NCBI RefSeq assembly: GCF_030272615.1
Contig: NC_081409.1
Coordinates: 655,002,468 to 655,066,467 of the forward strand
Direction of reading: 5' to 3'
Length of the DNA stretch: 64,000 nucleotides
Source: Cryptomeria japonica
Lineage: Eukaryota; Streptophyta; Pinopsida; Cupressales; Cupressaceae
A program made the translations under genes and the position numbers. Shown here in pieces: positions 32,956-45,433 of this stretch. How positions within the stretch are numbered: the stretch's first letter is position 1; every line of letters starts with the position of its first letter. Below the pieces are notes generated by a model. The model was not told the origin of the DNA. It did not search any database and saw only the letters and a program-made list of their open reading frames with translations.

Positions 32956-34293
32956 AGGTTAGTTTTGGACACTACAGTCAATTAGTTTAGGATGTAGTAA
33001 GGATAAAGTTGGAACAAGTTTGAAGGAGCTCACGGTATAATCATCATAACTTTAGACTGACCAGTTGAGTTCCAGAAGACTACTTTGCATAAGTGTCTCA
33101 AGACTAGGAAGAGTTATAACATGATCATCAAAGTGGATTTTGACATTTAGTTGACCTAGTCCAACAAACCTACTCCTAGCACCGTTCCCTATTCGAGACT
33201 GGACTAAATATCATTGTTCGATAGGAACAAGGTCAATAGATAGATTCCCAACATTCATGACTGAGGAGTCATAGTTTGATGTTGAATAGGTATTGTCATA
33301 AACAAGAGTGTTGTTAGAGTTATTAGAGTCATAAGATGAATTTTTTTACTCTTCTTCAAGTGATTGAGTAAGAGTGTGAATAATATCAACACCTACATCT
33401 TTGATGTTGCATGTTCCTTCATGATTTAATTCATTGATCACCTATATTTGACATACCTATTGACATAACCTTGATGGCTCTAGGAATCTCTGTCATCTAT
33501 TCCATTCAACCTCTTCTAGACTAATGACTGGTTCTACTTCTGTAGCTTTTAGTTCTTCTTGTATAGTTGTATACCTGGGTTGTTCTATCTTTTTGGAGGG
33601 AGATATAGTTGAAGAAGATTTTTTTTGTGTTCTTTCTTCTTTTAGCTTTTGTTCATAGTCTTTTTGTCTTTATAATCTGATTTCCTCTATCTCCTTATGC
33701 AGCTTTAGGCATATTAGCTCTTGGGTGTCATATGTGGTATCAGTAGATTCTTTAGGGGTTTCTATAGTAGATGTACCTGAGGGATGCTCTGGTCCCCATT
33801 TATACTCATTCGAGTCAGTTTCTGAATCATCCCTTAGTACTCTACCAGTATATATGAATGGAATTTTCCATGGTGCAAACAATGCTCTGATTCTCTCTAC
33901 CTCTTCTCTCATATCCTCTAGGACTTCTACCTCTTGTAGTGTTATAGTTGATACAATGGGGACTTGATTACCATTTGCTTCTTCTCTCTGGGCTGGCAAT
34001 TCTTCTTTTTCTTTGGCATATTCTTCCCAAGTTAGCTGACTATTGGTTTCTTGTGATGTTGAAGGTAGCATATTTTTTGTCCACTTAGTCTGATGATGAG
34101 AAGTATGGTTTTGAGCTGATGACTTCCTTGGATTGCATCCCAGTCCAGCTTTATCATTTGTATATCTAGTTTGTAATTGAATTGGTTCAACAATGTTGTC
34201 TTGATGTTTGCCCAAAGGACCGGTACCTGAATATCTCATATGTTGAATCATCTTATAGCCTGGGCCATATTGTGTTGGGGAAACTTCACACAA
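32956..34293 (-). pseudogene. Gypsy-2 protease-RT linker with G-patch
   Basis: At 34293-34130 the translation has YGPGYKMIQHMRYSGTGPLG, then KHQDNIVEPIQ, a G-patch-like motif with the usual GPLGK turn, at the same place as in gypsy-1. Then come KWTKNMLPSTSQE, acidic and Ser/Thr-rich stretches (33670-33960), and a decayed part (32956-33669) with many stops. The frame is the same as RT and gag. Confidence 0.65.
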
Positions 34294-35222
34294 TCGTACT
34301 TCTTTATTTTCATTATCCTCTTTGAAAAGCCACTTGAGAGAAGCATCCTCTTCTATTTCATCTATGAGGGAAGTAGAGGACTGTACAAAGAGACCATCAT
34401 AAATGACATTTGGAGTTGAAGTCTATGGTTTCATAACCTCTGATGGTTTTCTCGTCTATCTAGGTGATGGAGGAAGAGAAATTAGTGAGATTATTGGTTC
34501 TACCTTATATCCATCGATGCTAGTATTTATGATTTTCAATTTCTTTTCCAAATCTTTCATCAATGTTTATGGATTCTCCGTGGTAGAGGTTGCTCTATTA
34601 TGAGGCACAAAGGTGTTAGCACTCTTTGTCAATGCATTACAGGGGGATTTTATATCAGTGGGAATACTCGCTTCAACTCCATTGTAAGGAAACTTTAAGC
34701 ATTGATGTTACATAGATGGAACTGCCTTCATTTCATGAATCCATGGTTTTCCCAACAAGATGTTGTATGAAAGAGGAAGATCTAGCACCTAAAAGATAAC
34801 ATCTTTTTCTATAGGTCCTACCCTCATTGGTAATAGCACCAGACCTTTAGAGGTTCTTTCTTCTTCATCATAGGCTTTGATTGTTATTTTCTTTGTCAGA
34901 TCAATGATGTTTTTAGAAAATCCTAGTTGTGTCAGTAGATTGAATGTACAAATATTTAACCCAACCCCTCCATCTATCAAAACATGTTTAACTCATTGTT
35001 TATGGATCATAGCTTCAATGTACAATGGACAATTATGTGGGTGATTTAGCGAGTTGTCATCTTCTTCAGAGAAAGTAAGATAATGAGGCAAAGTTAGGTG
35101 ACCCACCATAGATTGAAACTGATTAATATCTAAATCTTTAGGAACATTGGTAGTGAGCAAAGCTTTATCCAAGATCTCTTTATCAGTAGAAGAGATTTGG
35201 GGAAATTCAAAGATTGAGATTT
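34294..35222 (-). pseudogene. Gypsy-2 aspartic protease
   Basis: The translation runs MIDGGVGLNICTFNLLTQLG, KKITIKAYDEEERTSKGLVL, MRVGPIEKDVIF, then after a stop LPLSYNILLGKPWIHEMKAV and HQCLKFPYNGVEASI. IDGG is the Tat-type version of the D-x-G active site and LLGKPWIH is the conserved distal strand. The last 350 bases (34294-34640) link to the G-patch. Copia-B interrupts the chain upstream of the protease, next to the gag end. Confidence 0.8.
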
Positions 35223-35227
35223 GAGCA

Positions 35228-36284
35228 TGTTGGTATTTTGGTATGGTTTTGTCATTGATGTCAACACCTACTAAACACTATCAACTTTGGCACTTTGGAG
35301 AATCAGCAACATTCATCGGCAAGCAAATAACTCATACACGGTCACTGATATCTGGTACATTGGCAAGATATAATATTCACTGGCACTTGGAATGGCATGG
35401 AAAACACATGGTTATGTCGAAGACATCATTTGGATACTTTTTCTTTAGGATTTGTTTATTGGAATATTTGTATTTGCATATTTTCTATTACTAGCAAATA
35501 GGTCTAGGTTATACACCAGTAGGCTTATCTTTTCCAGATCAGCATGGCACGCTATGGAAATGACTTATTATTATTGTAAATGCATTAAGCCGACATGTTG
35601 AATTGATTATTGCATCAAGCATTAATTTATTTGTAATTGATTTTATTGTAATATCCTTTAGAGATGACCTACTAAAATTGGTCTTAGGTTATGATATAAA
35701 TGTAAGGTCTTATTTGTAAGATCGGATGTGGAATGCGAAAAAGAGTTGTGTGAAGGTATATGCAAGAATAAGCAGATATATACATGCAGACATCATTTGA
35801 AGATTGAAGGAGGGTTTCTGTGAAGACAATCAAAACTATACCAGTACTGAATCCAGCATTGAAAGATGCTAAATTAAGCAGTACATTCTTATTGGATTTA
35901 ACCATCCAATTGTAGTCAGTGTGACTCCCATTTGTGATTGAGTAGTGAGCTCTAGGCGCTTGGCCTTTCTGCATGTGCAGACCCCATTTGTATACACTTA
36001 CTATTTGGAGTATCATCTGATTGTGGGTAAGGTTTCCCACCATGGTTTTTCCCCTTAAAGGGTTTCCATGTAGAAATATTGGTGTTATGTGTTGTGGATG
36101 ACTTTGTTCTTTTTGTTTCATGCATTAATCCTTACCTGTATGGCAATTAACTGATATAACTGTCTATCGACATAAAAGACTGGTTTACCAGTACAAAGTA
36201 TTAAAGTTGTTTAAGTTGCTTTTGGTTTAAATTTATTTGACAACTGATTCACCCCCCCCTCTCAGTTATCTCCGACACCTAACA
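35228..36284 (+). repeat. Copia-B 5' LTR
   Basis: 1057 bp from TGTTGGTATTTTGG to GACACCTAACA. It keeps the 67-bp piece missing in the copia-A 3' LTR. The C-run hairpin lies at about 36239-36272. Confidence 0.96.
35693..35700 (+). promoter_or_regulatory. TATA box of copia-B LTR promoter
   Basis: GATATAAA followed by TGTAAGGTC, 465 bases into the LTR. The 3' LTR has CTATAAATG at the same place (41344). Confidence 0.65.
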
Positions 36285-36286
36285 AT

Positions 36287-36299
36287 TGGTATCAAAGCC
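36287..36299 (+). promoter_or_regulatory. Copia-B primer binding site
   Basis: TGGTATCAAAGCC two bases after the LTR, initiator-Met type with one change. Confidence 0.9.
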
Positions 36300-36341
36300 T
36301 AGTCCTCTTTTTGCAGAAGTTTAACAGCTTGAGGAGATCCA

Positions 36342-37436
36342 ATGTCTAGCAACTATTTCAGAAAGGACAGTCCTAAACTTGATGGAACCAACTATGAAAT
36401 ATGGAAGATTAGGATGGAGACACATCTAAATTGCATTGGAAAGGGTATCTGGGAGCTTACAAAGAATGGCTACTCTGCTCCTACTACAAGTCAGCCTAAT
36501 CCACCAAATCTGACTAAAGATGAAGAAAATGATTGCAAGGCAAGAGAAACACTTTTGAGCGCATTATCAGATCAGCAAATCATGGGACTATCAGATAGGT
36601 CTACTACTAAAGCTATTTGGGATCATTTGGAAACACTAAATGAAGGAGATTCTACAGTCAAAATTGCAAAACTTGAAAGCTTCCGGGCCAGGCGTGAAAA
36701 TCTGAAAATGGAAGAAGATGAAAGAATTTCTACTTTTATGGAAAGAGTTAATGAAATTGTTTTCGGTATTAAATGTTGTGGAGGAACCTTAAGTGAAGAT
36801 GGAATTGTTTCAAAAGTTTTAAGAGGATTACCACCAACATATAAGATGAAATTTACTACTATAAATGAACTAAGAACAATGCCTAACACATTAGTAACTA
36901 GGGATATATTGATTGGAAAACTTTCAGCATTTGAAATTGAGGAATTTGGTCCTGTTGCCACTATAAAAACTAACTTATCTTTTAAGGCATCAACATCATC
37001 TACACAATCATTTGACAAGTCTAATTGGAAAGCCTTTTATGCAAGAGAAATTGAAGAAAGCATAAGAGAAAATGAAGAACTTGAAGAACTTGAAGCACTA
37101 TTTGCAAGAAAAATGCCTAAAGGTACAATTGGAAGTAAGTATGAAGGTAAAGCACCCTTTAAATGTTTCAACTATAATAAGATTGGTCATATGGCATCAA
37201 GATGCCCTGATAGACATGCTAGGTTAAGAAAAGAAGCTAGAAGGACATACAAACCTAACCCTGAATATCAGAGATACAAATTTAAGAAAAATAAAGACAA
37301 ATCTTGTTATCTTGTTGATGAAGGAGTCACTGATGATTCTAATGAGAATCCGACAGACAATGGATGGGTCTTTGTTGCTATAACAGAAGATCAACTGGCA
37401 CCTAATGTTCAACCGGTAGAGCAGGCCTTGGCAGCT
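36342..37436 (+). pseudogene. Copia-B gag region of the polyprotein
   Basis: The ATG at 36342 opens MSSNYFRKDSPKLDGTNYE. The capsid region has WKIRMETHLNCIGKGIWEL, MERVNEIVFGIKCCGGTL and LRGLPPTYKM. A basic stretch and the knuckle CFNYNKIGHMASRCPD lie at 37160-37212. The second Cys is Tyr, as in copia-A. Gag reads on into protease in the same frame without a stop, giving a 656-codon open frame to 38312, the longest in the window. Copia gag and pol are normally one polyprotein cut by the protease. Confidence 0.9.
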
Positions 37437-39010
37437 AAAATTGAAGTTAAGGATGAATGGATCATTGATTCAGGATGCTCACATCATATGACTGGTGATA
37501 AGAATAAATTCCTAACTTTTCAGGAGTATAATGGAGGTCTAGTAAGATTTGGAGATGATAAAGCATGTTTGATCAAAGGTAAGGGTACAATATCTCTTGA
37601 TGGTAAGCATAATACTGACAATGTTTACTATGTTGAAGGTTTAAAACATAATCTTTTGAGTGTTGGTCAATTAGTTGAAAAAGGATTTCAGTTACAGTTC
37701 AAAAATGGTAAATGCAAAATTATGAACAGAACTAGTTTGGAAATTACAACCGGTAATCAAACTAGAGGCAATATCTTTCATCTAAATAATAATGAAAAAA
37801 CATGCTTGAGTGCTCATATTGATAAAAGTTGGCTATGGCATAAGAGACTCTGTCATGTAAATTTTCATTGCATGGTGAAAATCAGTACTACTAAGGCAGT
37901 TAGAAATTTACCTAAGATTGTTAAACCTCACAATCCAGTATGTAAGGAATGTCAATTTGGAAAACAAGTTAGAGCTACTTTCAAAAGTATTCCAGAAAAA
38001 TCTAATAATGCTCTTGACTTAATTCATATTGATTTATTTGGTCCAGCTAGAACTAAAAGTTTACAAGGAGATAGATATATCATGCTAATCATTGATGACT
38101 ATTCTAGAATGTGTTGGGTTACTTTTCTTAGACAAAAATCAGAAGCACTTGGGAAGTTCAAACTGTTCAAAGCAATGGTAGAAAATGAAACCAGTAAGAA
38201 AATCAAATGTCTGAGATCGGATCAAGGAGGAGAATTTGCATCTAAGGAATTTAATGCATTCTTTGAAGTGAATGGAATCATAAGACAGCTATTAGCACCC
38301 CAGACACCATAGCAAAATGGATTTGTAGAAAGGAAAAATAGAACTATCTTGGATGCAGCCAGAAGTATGTTATCTGAATCAAATCTACCCCATGCATATT
38401 GGAGAGAAGCAATAAGTACAGTGGTCTATACATTCAACAAAGTTCACACCAAAGGTGAAACCGGTAAGACACCTCATGAACTATGGTTTGGTATTACTCC
38501 TACACTTAAATATTTTAGAATATTTGGAAGTAAATGCTATATTAGAAGAGATGAGTATGTTGGGAAATTTGATCCTAGAAGTGATGAAGGAATATTTCTT
38601 GGTTATTCATCTAAGAGAAAGGCATATAGATGTTTTAACAAAATATTGCAGAAAATTGTTGAGAGTACAAATGTAAAGATTGATGAACAATTCAGAGAAA
38701 CTTCAAGGTATAAAAACTCTGAACCGGTAATAGAAATACTGACAAATGAATCTGTACAAAATCCACCGATACAGAATGAAGATCCAAGTACACCGATATC
38801 ATCTAAAAATTTCACTGCAACTGAGGAACAACAACAAACAAAGACACCTCGGTATGTAAGACTGAATCACTCGGAAGATCAGATAATTGGAAACAAGCAT
38901 AAAGGAGTCATGGCAAGAGGAAGATTGCAAATGAAGAGGTATGTCTTATTTCTTAAATTGAACCATCATCTGTTAATGAGGCATTTGGAGATAAACACTA
39001 GATTAAATCT
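37437..39010 (+). pseudogene. Copia-B protease and integrase
   Basis: Protease DEWIIDSGCSHHMTGD at 37452-37500. Integrase LWHKRLCHVNFHC, CKECQFGKQVRAT, LIHIDLFGPARTK, MLIIDDYSRMCW, DQGGEFASKE, then PQTP-stop-QNGFVERKNRTILD. The stop at 38310-38312 is TAG where copia-A has CAG. The chain continues in the same frame (MDAARSMLSESNLPHAYWRE) through GKTPHELWFG and YIRRDEYVGKFD to the linker. A single-base deletion near 38927 (GGAAAA to GCAAA compared with copia-A) shifts the frame before RT. Confidence 0.92.
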
Positions 39011-40495
39011 ATGGAAGAAGAATTAGAACAAATTAAGAAGAATAACACTTGGACATTAGTTCCTCGACCTAAAGATAAAAATGTGATTGGAACCAAATGG
39101 GTGTTCAGAAACAAACTTAATGAAGATGGTAAGGTTATCAGAAATAAAGAAAGACTAGTGTGTAAGGGATATTCTCAGAAAGAAGAAATTGATTATAATG
39201 AAACCTTTGCACCAGTAGCTAGAATTGAGGCAGTTAGATTATTCTTGGCTTTTGCAATACACAAGAACTACAAAGTTTATTAAATGGACATTAAATGTGC
39301 ATTTCTAAATGGAGATATTGAAGAAGAAGTTTACATTGAACAACCTAATGGATGTTCTTTGACAGAAAACAAAGATATGGTTTGCAGGTTAAGGAAAGCC
39401 TTGTATGGATTAAAGCAAGCTCCAAGAGCCTAGTATGCAAGGTTAGATAAGTATATTTTGAAGATTGGTTTTTCTAAAGGTAATGCAGATGGCAATTTAT
39501 ATTATAAAGTGACTAATGATGACATCTTGGTTATAGAAGTTTTTGTTGATGATATAATCTTTGGAGGAGAAGATGGATTGTGTGAAGACCTTTCTATTGA
39601 AATACAGCAAGAATTTGAAATGTCTATGATTGGAGAAATAAAATTCTTTTTAGGATTGCAAATTTCACAAACTGATAAAGGTATATTCTTGAGTCAATAT
39701 AAGCACTTTAAGGAGTTACTAAAGAAATTTGGAAGGGAAAACTCTAAACCAGTAAGCACGCCTATGACTACAAATGACAAATTATCACTAAGAGATGAAT
39801 CTACACCTATTAATCCAACTAGGTATAAATCTATGCTAGGAGGTTTACTGTATTTGACACAAACAAGACCTAATATCATGAATGCAGTATGTATTGTTTC
39901 AATATTTTAGAGTAATCCTAGAGAAAATCATGAAACAACAGTAAAAAGGATTTTCTGGTACTTACAAGGCACTACAAATCTTGGATTATGGTATCCTAGA
40001 GATGAAAACTTTGAATTATATGCATACACAAATGAAAATTAGGCAGGAGATGTGGATGATAGGAAAAGCACCATAGGTGGAGCATTCTTTCTTGGAAGTA
40101 GACTAATTTCTTGGTTGAGCAAGAAACAAAGTTCTACATCTTTATCAATAGCTGAATCAGAATATATTGCAACAGCAACAAACTGTACACAGGTATTATG
40201 GCTTAAACAAATGTTGAAGGACATAAAGATAAAATGCAAGGAACCTATAAATATCTATTGTGATAACACTACAGCAATTGATATATCTAAGAACCCAGTA
40301 TTACACTCTAAAACCAAACATGTTTCTATAAAACTCAATTTTCTAAGGGAAAATGTTGAAGCAAAAGAAATAAAACTGGTTTATGCAAATACAAAAGAGC
40401 AGATTGTAGATATTTTTACTAAACCTCTGCCTAAGGCAACTTTTGAATATCTTAGAGATCAGCTTGGGATCATACCCCCACTGGTAGAGACTTAG
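39011..40495 (+). pseudogene. Copia-B reverse transcriptase and RNase H
   Basis: RT blocks [94 protein letters not shown] (39541-39580) and FFLGLQISQTDKGIF. RNase H blocks GDVDDRKSTIGGAF, SRLISWLSKKQSS, IYCDNTTAIDISKNP and EQIVDIFTKPLPKAT, ending at TAG 40493-40495. In-frame stops are TAA at 39281 (Gln), TAG at 39431 (Trp), TAG at 39908 (Gln) and TAG near 40040 (Trp). All fit C-to-T change on one strand or the other. Confidence 0.92.
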
Positions 40496-40876
40496 GAAAT
40501 TGATATTTGTCATCAAGTGACAGAATTAACAAGAGAAAAACTTTTAATCCAGTCTCTAATGAGGAAGCTACTTCTCAAGGGGAGTAGTTGGTATACTGTA
40601 TTGGTTGGTATTTTGTAAATGTTTTTTAACTTTAGCATTTGATGTGAAAGGGGGGGAGATTGGTGTATGGAAAAACTCAGAAAAAGCACAAGGAAGACAC
40701 ATGTTACTCTCAGGGGGAGAGACTGTTACTTGAGGAGAGACTATTCATATCTTAATTATGATTTCTGGTTATAATTTCTTTTTGGGAAATTATTGGTTTT
40801 TGGTATTTGGCATTTCTATTTTGGCACTTTGATGGTTTTTCCATCTTGTGTTACCATTAATGCCAAAGGGGGAGAT
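40496..40876 (+). promoter_or_regulatory. Copia-B 3' UTR with PPT and three PPT-like tracts
   Basis: The true PPT CAAAGGGGGAGAT is at 40864-40876, against the 3' LTR. Further tracts are AAGGGGAGTAG (40577), GAAAGGGGGGGAGAT (40646) and CAGGGGGAGAGA (40711). The first two are followed by LTR-start-like sequence (TTGGTAT, TTGGTGTATGG). No coding sequence. Confidence 0.8.
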
Positions 40877-41941
40877 TATTGGTATTTTGGTATGGTTTTG
40901 TCATTGATGTCAACACCTACTAAACACTATCAACTTTGACACTTTGGAGAATCAGCAACATTCATCGACAAGCAAATAACTCATACACAGTCACTGATAT
41001 TTGGTACACCGGAAGGATATAATGTTCACCGACACTTGGAATGGCATTGAAAACACATGGTTATGTCAAAGACATAGTTTGGACACTTTGTCTTTAGGAT
41101 TTGTTTATTGGAATATTTGTATTTTCATATTTGCTATTACCGGCAAATAGTTCCAGGTTATACACCGACAGGCTTATCTTTTCCAGATCACCATGGCACG
41201 CTATGGAAATGACTTATTATTATTGTAAATGCATTAAGATGACATGTTGAATCAATTATTGCATCGATCATTAATTTATTTGTAAATTGATTTTATTGTA
41301 ATATCCTTTAGAGCCGACCTACTAAAATTGGTCTTAGGTTATGCTATAAATGTAAGGTCTTATTTGTAAGATCGGATGTGGAATGCGAAAAAGAGTTGTG
41401 TGAAGGTATATGCAAGAATAAGTAGAGCTATACACGTAGACATCATTTGAAGATTGAAGGAGGGTTTTTGTGAAGACAATTAGAACTATACCGGTACTGA
41501 ATCCAGCATAGAAAGATGCTAAATTAAGCAGTACATCTTATTGGATTTAACCATCCAATTGTAGTCAGTGTGACTCCCATTTGTGATTGAGCAGTGAGCT
41601 CTAGGTGCTTAGCCTTTTTGCATATGTAGACCCCATTTGTATACACTTACTATCTACAGTAGTATCATCTGATTGTGGGTAAGGTTTCACACCATGGTTT
41701 TTCCCCTTACAGGGTTTCCACGTACAAATATTAGTGTTATGTGTTGTGGATGACTGCGTTCTTTTTTTTTCATGCATTAATCCTTAGCAGTATTGAAATT
41801 AACTGATATAACTGTCTACCAGCATAAAAGATTGGTTTACCGGTACAAAGTATTAAAGTTGTTTAAGTTGCTTTTAGTTTAAATTTATTTGACAACTGAT
41901 TCACCCCCCCCCCCCCTCTCAGTTGTCTCCGAGACCTAAAA
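40877..41941 (+). repeat. Copia-B 3' LTR
   Basis: 1065 bp. It ends with a 14-C run inside the hairpin (from 41906) followed by TCTCAGTTGTC. The C-run is longer than in the 5' LTR. Confidence 0.95.
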
Positions 41942-41946
41942 GAGCA

Positions 41947-43754
41947 TTTGTTCTTTTCAATTATTTGACAATGCTATAACCAGGAGATGACAATGAAACC
42001 AACTATTTAGATTTAGCCATGGTTGTATCTGTTTGTCTATTTGAAGAAGTTGGTAGGTTTGACATTGTTTGAACTAGAGTTGAGGAACTAGATCCTTGAA
42101 GAGTGACTTTCTTTTGAGTGTGAGTCACAACATTTGCAGTTTGTGCTTCCTTTTGTTTATCTTTGATTATGACCACATTGCAATATTCAGGTTGAGAAGA
42201 ATCAATCATGTTGATCACATTGTCATTATTAGTGTAGATGTAATTGACTTGAGTGCCTCCTTTGGTCTTTGAGGAATCGCCTTTCTTGTAAATAGGTAAG
42301 GGATCTTTAAAGGCTTTGTGATCAGCATTAGCTGCATGATTATCGACAATAATTTTGCTAGTGTCCATGAGATCCTGAATCTCATGTTTGAGCTTCATGC
42401 AATTGTTTGTATTATGACCTTTATTTCGATGGTATTTATAGTATTCATTTTCTCTCCACCATTTTGGTTTGACTTCTGGATCATATGGCCTAGAATTGTC
42501 TGGTAATGTAATTAGATTATTGGCCAATAAAGTTTTAAAAGTAGATTCATATGATTTGTCAAGAGGGGTGAAGTCACATTTAGGTTTTGAAAGCCAAGGT
42601 TTCTCTTTAAACCACTCTTTTGATTTCTTTGGAGGATTTTTTCTTGTTGTTTCAGCTGCTTTAAGTACTTGTGTACCACTAGCCAAATTAAATATCATGG
42701 ATTTTGATTTTTCTTTAACATTGTCTACTACTCCATCATTAACAACGTTTCTGTTATTGTCTTTGCTAAATTTCCAATATTTGTTCTTTTCTTTGGAACT
42801 AGAACCTTGTGATGTTTCTTTCCACAACAAGATATCTCCTTTCTTTATGAGCACATCTTCTATTCTGATGGCACTGTCTACTATTTTGTTGAATGAAGGG
42901 TACACTTGCATTTGAATACTATATTTCAATGCACGGGTCAATTTATTAATGAAGCTATCAATTTTCTCAGAATCTAGAATAGGCCATGAATATCTAGAAA
43001 GCATCTTTCTCCAATGTTGGAGGAAAGTGAGAAAAGGTTTTGTGGTTTTCTATTTAGTATTGCAAATCTCAATCATAGTGACTGGATGAAGAATGTTATA
43101 GGAGTATTGTTGTAGAAATAGTTGGATTAGTTCTTCAAAAATTTTGATTCCCATAGGTAGGCTTGAGAACCATTCTATAGCTTGTCCTCCTAAGCTTCTC
43201 GAGAAAAGGCACATGAGATATGTTTGTTCGTGCATGAATTCCATACATAAAGCACATAATTCTTTGACATGGTCTTGAGGATCTAATTTACCATCATATT
43301 TGTCGAATTTTAGAATTTCTACATTTTAAAGGAAATGGAGGCATGTAAAGGTTTTTGTCAAATGAAAATGAGCATATCATGTTCAGAGAATATTTTGATG
43401 ATTTACCTTTGTTTTGAGTTCAGTGATCTTAGTGCATAATGCTTGTAATTGTTTATTTACCATGGCTAAGGGTGAATCTTCCTCTTTAGTGACAAGGGTT
43501 TTGATGTTATAACCAATAGGAAATTTAGTGCCTTACTTTGCTAGTTCTAGGAAATAATCTTCTTTCTCTCTAGCCATGATAACCTTCATCATTTTTTGGA
43601 AATCTTTATTTTTTTGACATTTATGAATATCAATTTCTGTAGGTTCAGAGCTTTCAAATTCATTTGATGAGGAATCACTGATGGTAGTATGACTGCTGAG
43701 GTCATCATGATTATCATGTTTAGCAGCTTGTTTTTCTTTCCTTGGTCCAAACAT
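41947..43754 (-). pseudogene. Gypsy-2 gag
   Basis: The start is ATG at 43754 (MFGPRKEKQAAKHDNHDD), then a Ser/Asp-rich N-terminus. The gag domain at 43244-43050 reads MEFMHEQTYLMCLFSRSLGG, AIEWFSSLPMGI and IEICNTK. It continues at 43004 (ILDSEKIDSFINKLTRALKY), with basic linker and a knuckle near 42380-42440 reading YYKYHRNKGHNTNNCMKL. The first Cys of the C-x-x-H-R-x-x-GH-x-T-x-x-C pattern is Tyr. All three parts share one frame, with stops near 43520-43320. The 3' end runs to the copia-B junction and connects to protease. Confidence 0.88.
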
Positions 43755-45059
43755 GGTGGGAGATAAAGGTTGGTAAAAAACTGGTGCTTATGATGATGAA
43801 GGTTTATTAGTTAATGGGTCTTCTTCATAAAATGGGTTATCCTGATATGAGAAGGACATTCCTTTGCCTTTGTCATCTTTCTTGCGGGAAATTTTGGTTT
43901 GAATAGGTGTTTTTATAACTGAAGTAACCTAGAGTTGTATGTGATGCATAAGTCAAGATCAAATTTAGAGCTAGTTGTTCATTTAATGTATTGGTTAAGG
44001 GAAGTAACTAAGACTTAGTCTAGTTTCAGGAATGATCTATCCTGTGTAAGATGTTATCTAAGTAACTTAGCTTGATTTAAGAAGTGACCAAGACTTAGCC
44101 TAGTTTCAGGAACGATCTATCCTGTGTAAGACGTGGTCTAAGTGACTTAATTTTGATAAATAGTTGATTGAACTAGCTTGGAGATGATCGACAAAATCAT
44201 GCGACACAACAACAGGGGTACGCTGTTTAGGTTTGTTTATGCTCAAAATAATGATAACCAGTTTTAGGATCGTTGCTGATTGTTTTAGGCAAGTTTGACT
44301 ATTCTGGACTGACAAAATCAAAGATTTGTACGATAGGTTTTGAAGGACCAGACGACAATTTAATAGCTTTAGGATGATGATAATCAGTATTTTGTACGAG
44401 TTGTTACCTAGCTTCATACAACATATGGGTACACCTTAGATGATAGACTGATGAATGTGATGGTTTTTCGTACGACACAGGATCAGAGACCAAATGATAA
44501 TTCCTTAAGTAGGACGATAGTTTATCAGGTTTCATACAACACAAAATAAGGACCCAGATGACAAACTATAAGACCTGATGAAATTTTGTATGACATGGTT
44601 TTATAGAAGCATGATAAATCAAAAGGCTCATACAATAGGCTACTAGACAGAGACAAAATTCTGACAGGCAATGACTGACGACAACCAGTTTTGAGATGGA
44701 TTGAGTTTTTGATAGTTGATGTAGACTAGTTTTTGACATAGATAGAGTTCAGATGCCTAATGGTAGACTAGTTTTGACATGGATAGAGTTTTTGATCACT
44801 AAGTTGTTTATTGTTTTCTCCAGTTTCAGTATTTCAGTTTCAGTTTCAGGGATGAAAACACAGTAACCACGGAAGATGTATAATGACTTTAATCATAGCA
44901 CAATAACCCTATGGAAGTTGTCTTAGAGAAGAAAACCTTTGCTTGTTGACTTAGGTACACACCCAATAGCTAATTAGAATACGACTACTGAGTCTCACAC
45001 AATAGCTTCTCAACACCGTATTAGCTGACTCCAAACACTAATGGAGGCACGATATGGCA

Positions 45060-45340
45060 AGTGTCTTAGGAGAGTTACTATCTCTCTTTCACAAAGATTA
45101 TCAACCTTTCAGAGGTGAATAGGGTAGCTTCTAATCTTAATTGGAACTAGTAAGGGATTCATTCAGCACATTAGGGTATAAACTTAATTAAGAGGTATCC
45201 CAACCTTGAAAACCAAGGTTTGATATACCCGAAGGTACAAAGGAGAGCTATTCTTGAGCATTGTCGTTGACTTGATTTTCATAAAATCACATTTATTTTA
45301 TAGTGGGTTGGAGTACTTGGCATTTAGTTGTTCCCTCTTA
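45060..45340 (+). repeat. Leader duplication, copy D1
   Basis: About 280 bp closely matching 46919-47200 in direct orientation (shared words such as GAGAGCTATTC, TGTCGTTGACTTGATTTTCAT and GGAGTACTTGGCATTTAGTT, with small differences). Its first 95 bases are repeated inverted immediately downstream. Confidence 0.9.
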
Positions 45341-45429
45341 ATTGACTTTATACCCTGACGTGCCGAACAAATCCCTTACTAGTTCCAATTAAGATTAGAA
45401 GCTACCTGGTTCACCTCCGAAAGGTTGAT
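45334..45429 (-). repeat. Inverted partial copy I1 of the leader duplication
   Basis: Reverse complement of the beginning of D1/D2 (CCTTACTAGTTCCAATTAAG, GGTTCACCTCCGAAAGGTTG). With D1 it could form a hairpin of about 95 bp stem and about 140 bp loop. Confidence 0.88.
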
Positions 45430-45433
45430 AATT

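Larger units (their letters stand above)
35228..41941 (+). mobile_element. Copia-B: full-length Ty1/copia element in gypsy-2, opposite strand
   Basis: The target duplication GAGCA lies at 35223-35227 and 41942-41946. The last base pair of the 3' LTR is altered (CTAAAA for CTAACA), and the 3' LTR start reads TATTGG for TGTTGG. Removing the element with one TSD copy (6719 bp) brings gypsy-2 gag and protease into one frame. The polyprotein is nearly continuous, with about five nonsense changes and one frameshift. I count about 18 differences in the first 230 bp of the LTR pair, mostly transitions. Confidence 0.96.

Noticed and set aside
44819-44850. TTTCAG hexamer run as a telomere-like or satellite repeat
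   Set aside because: Only three to four imperfect units.
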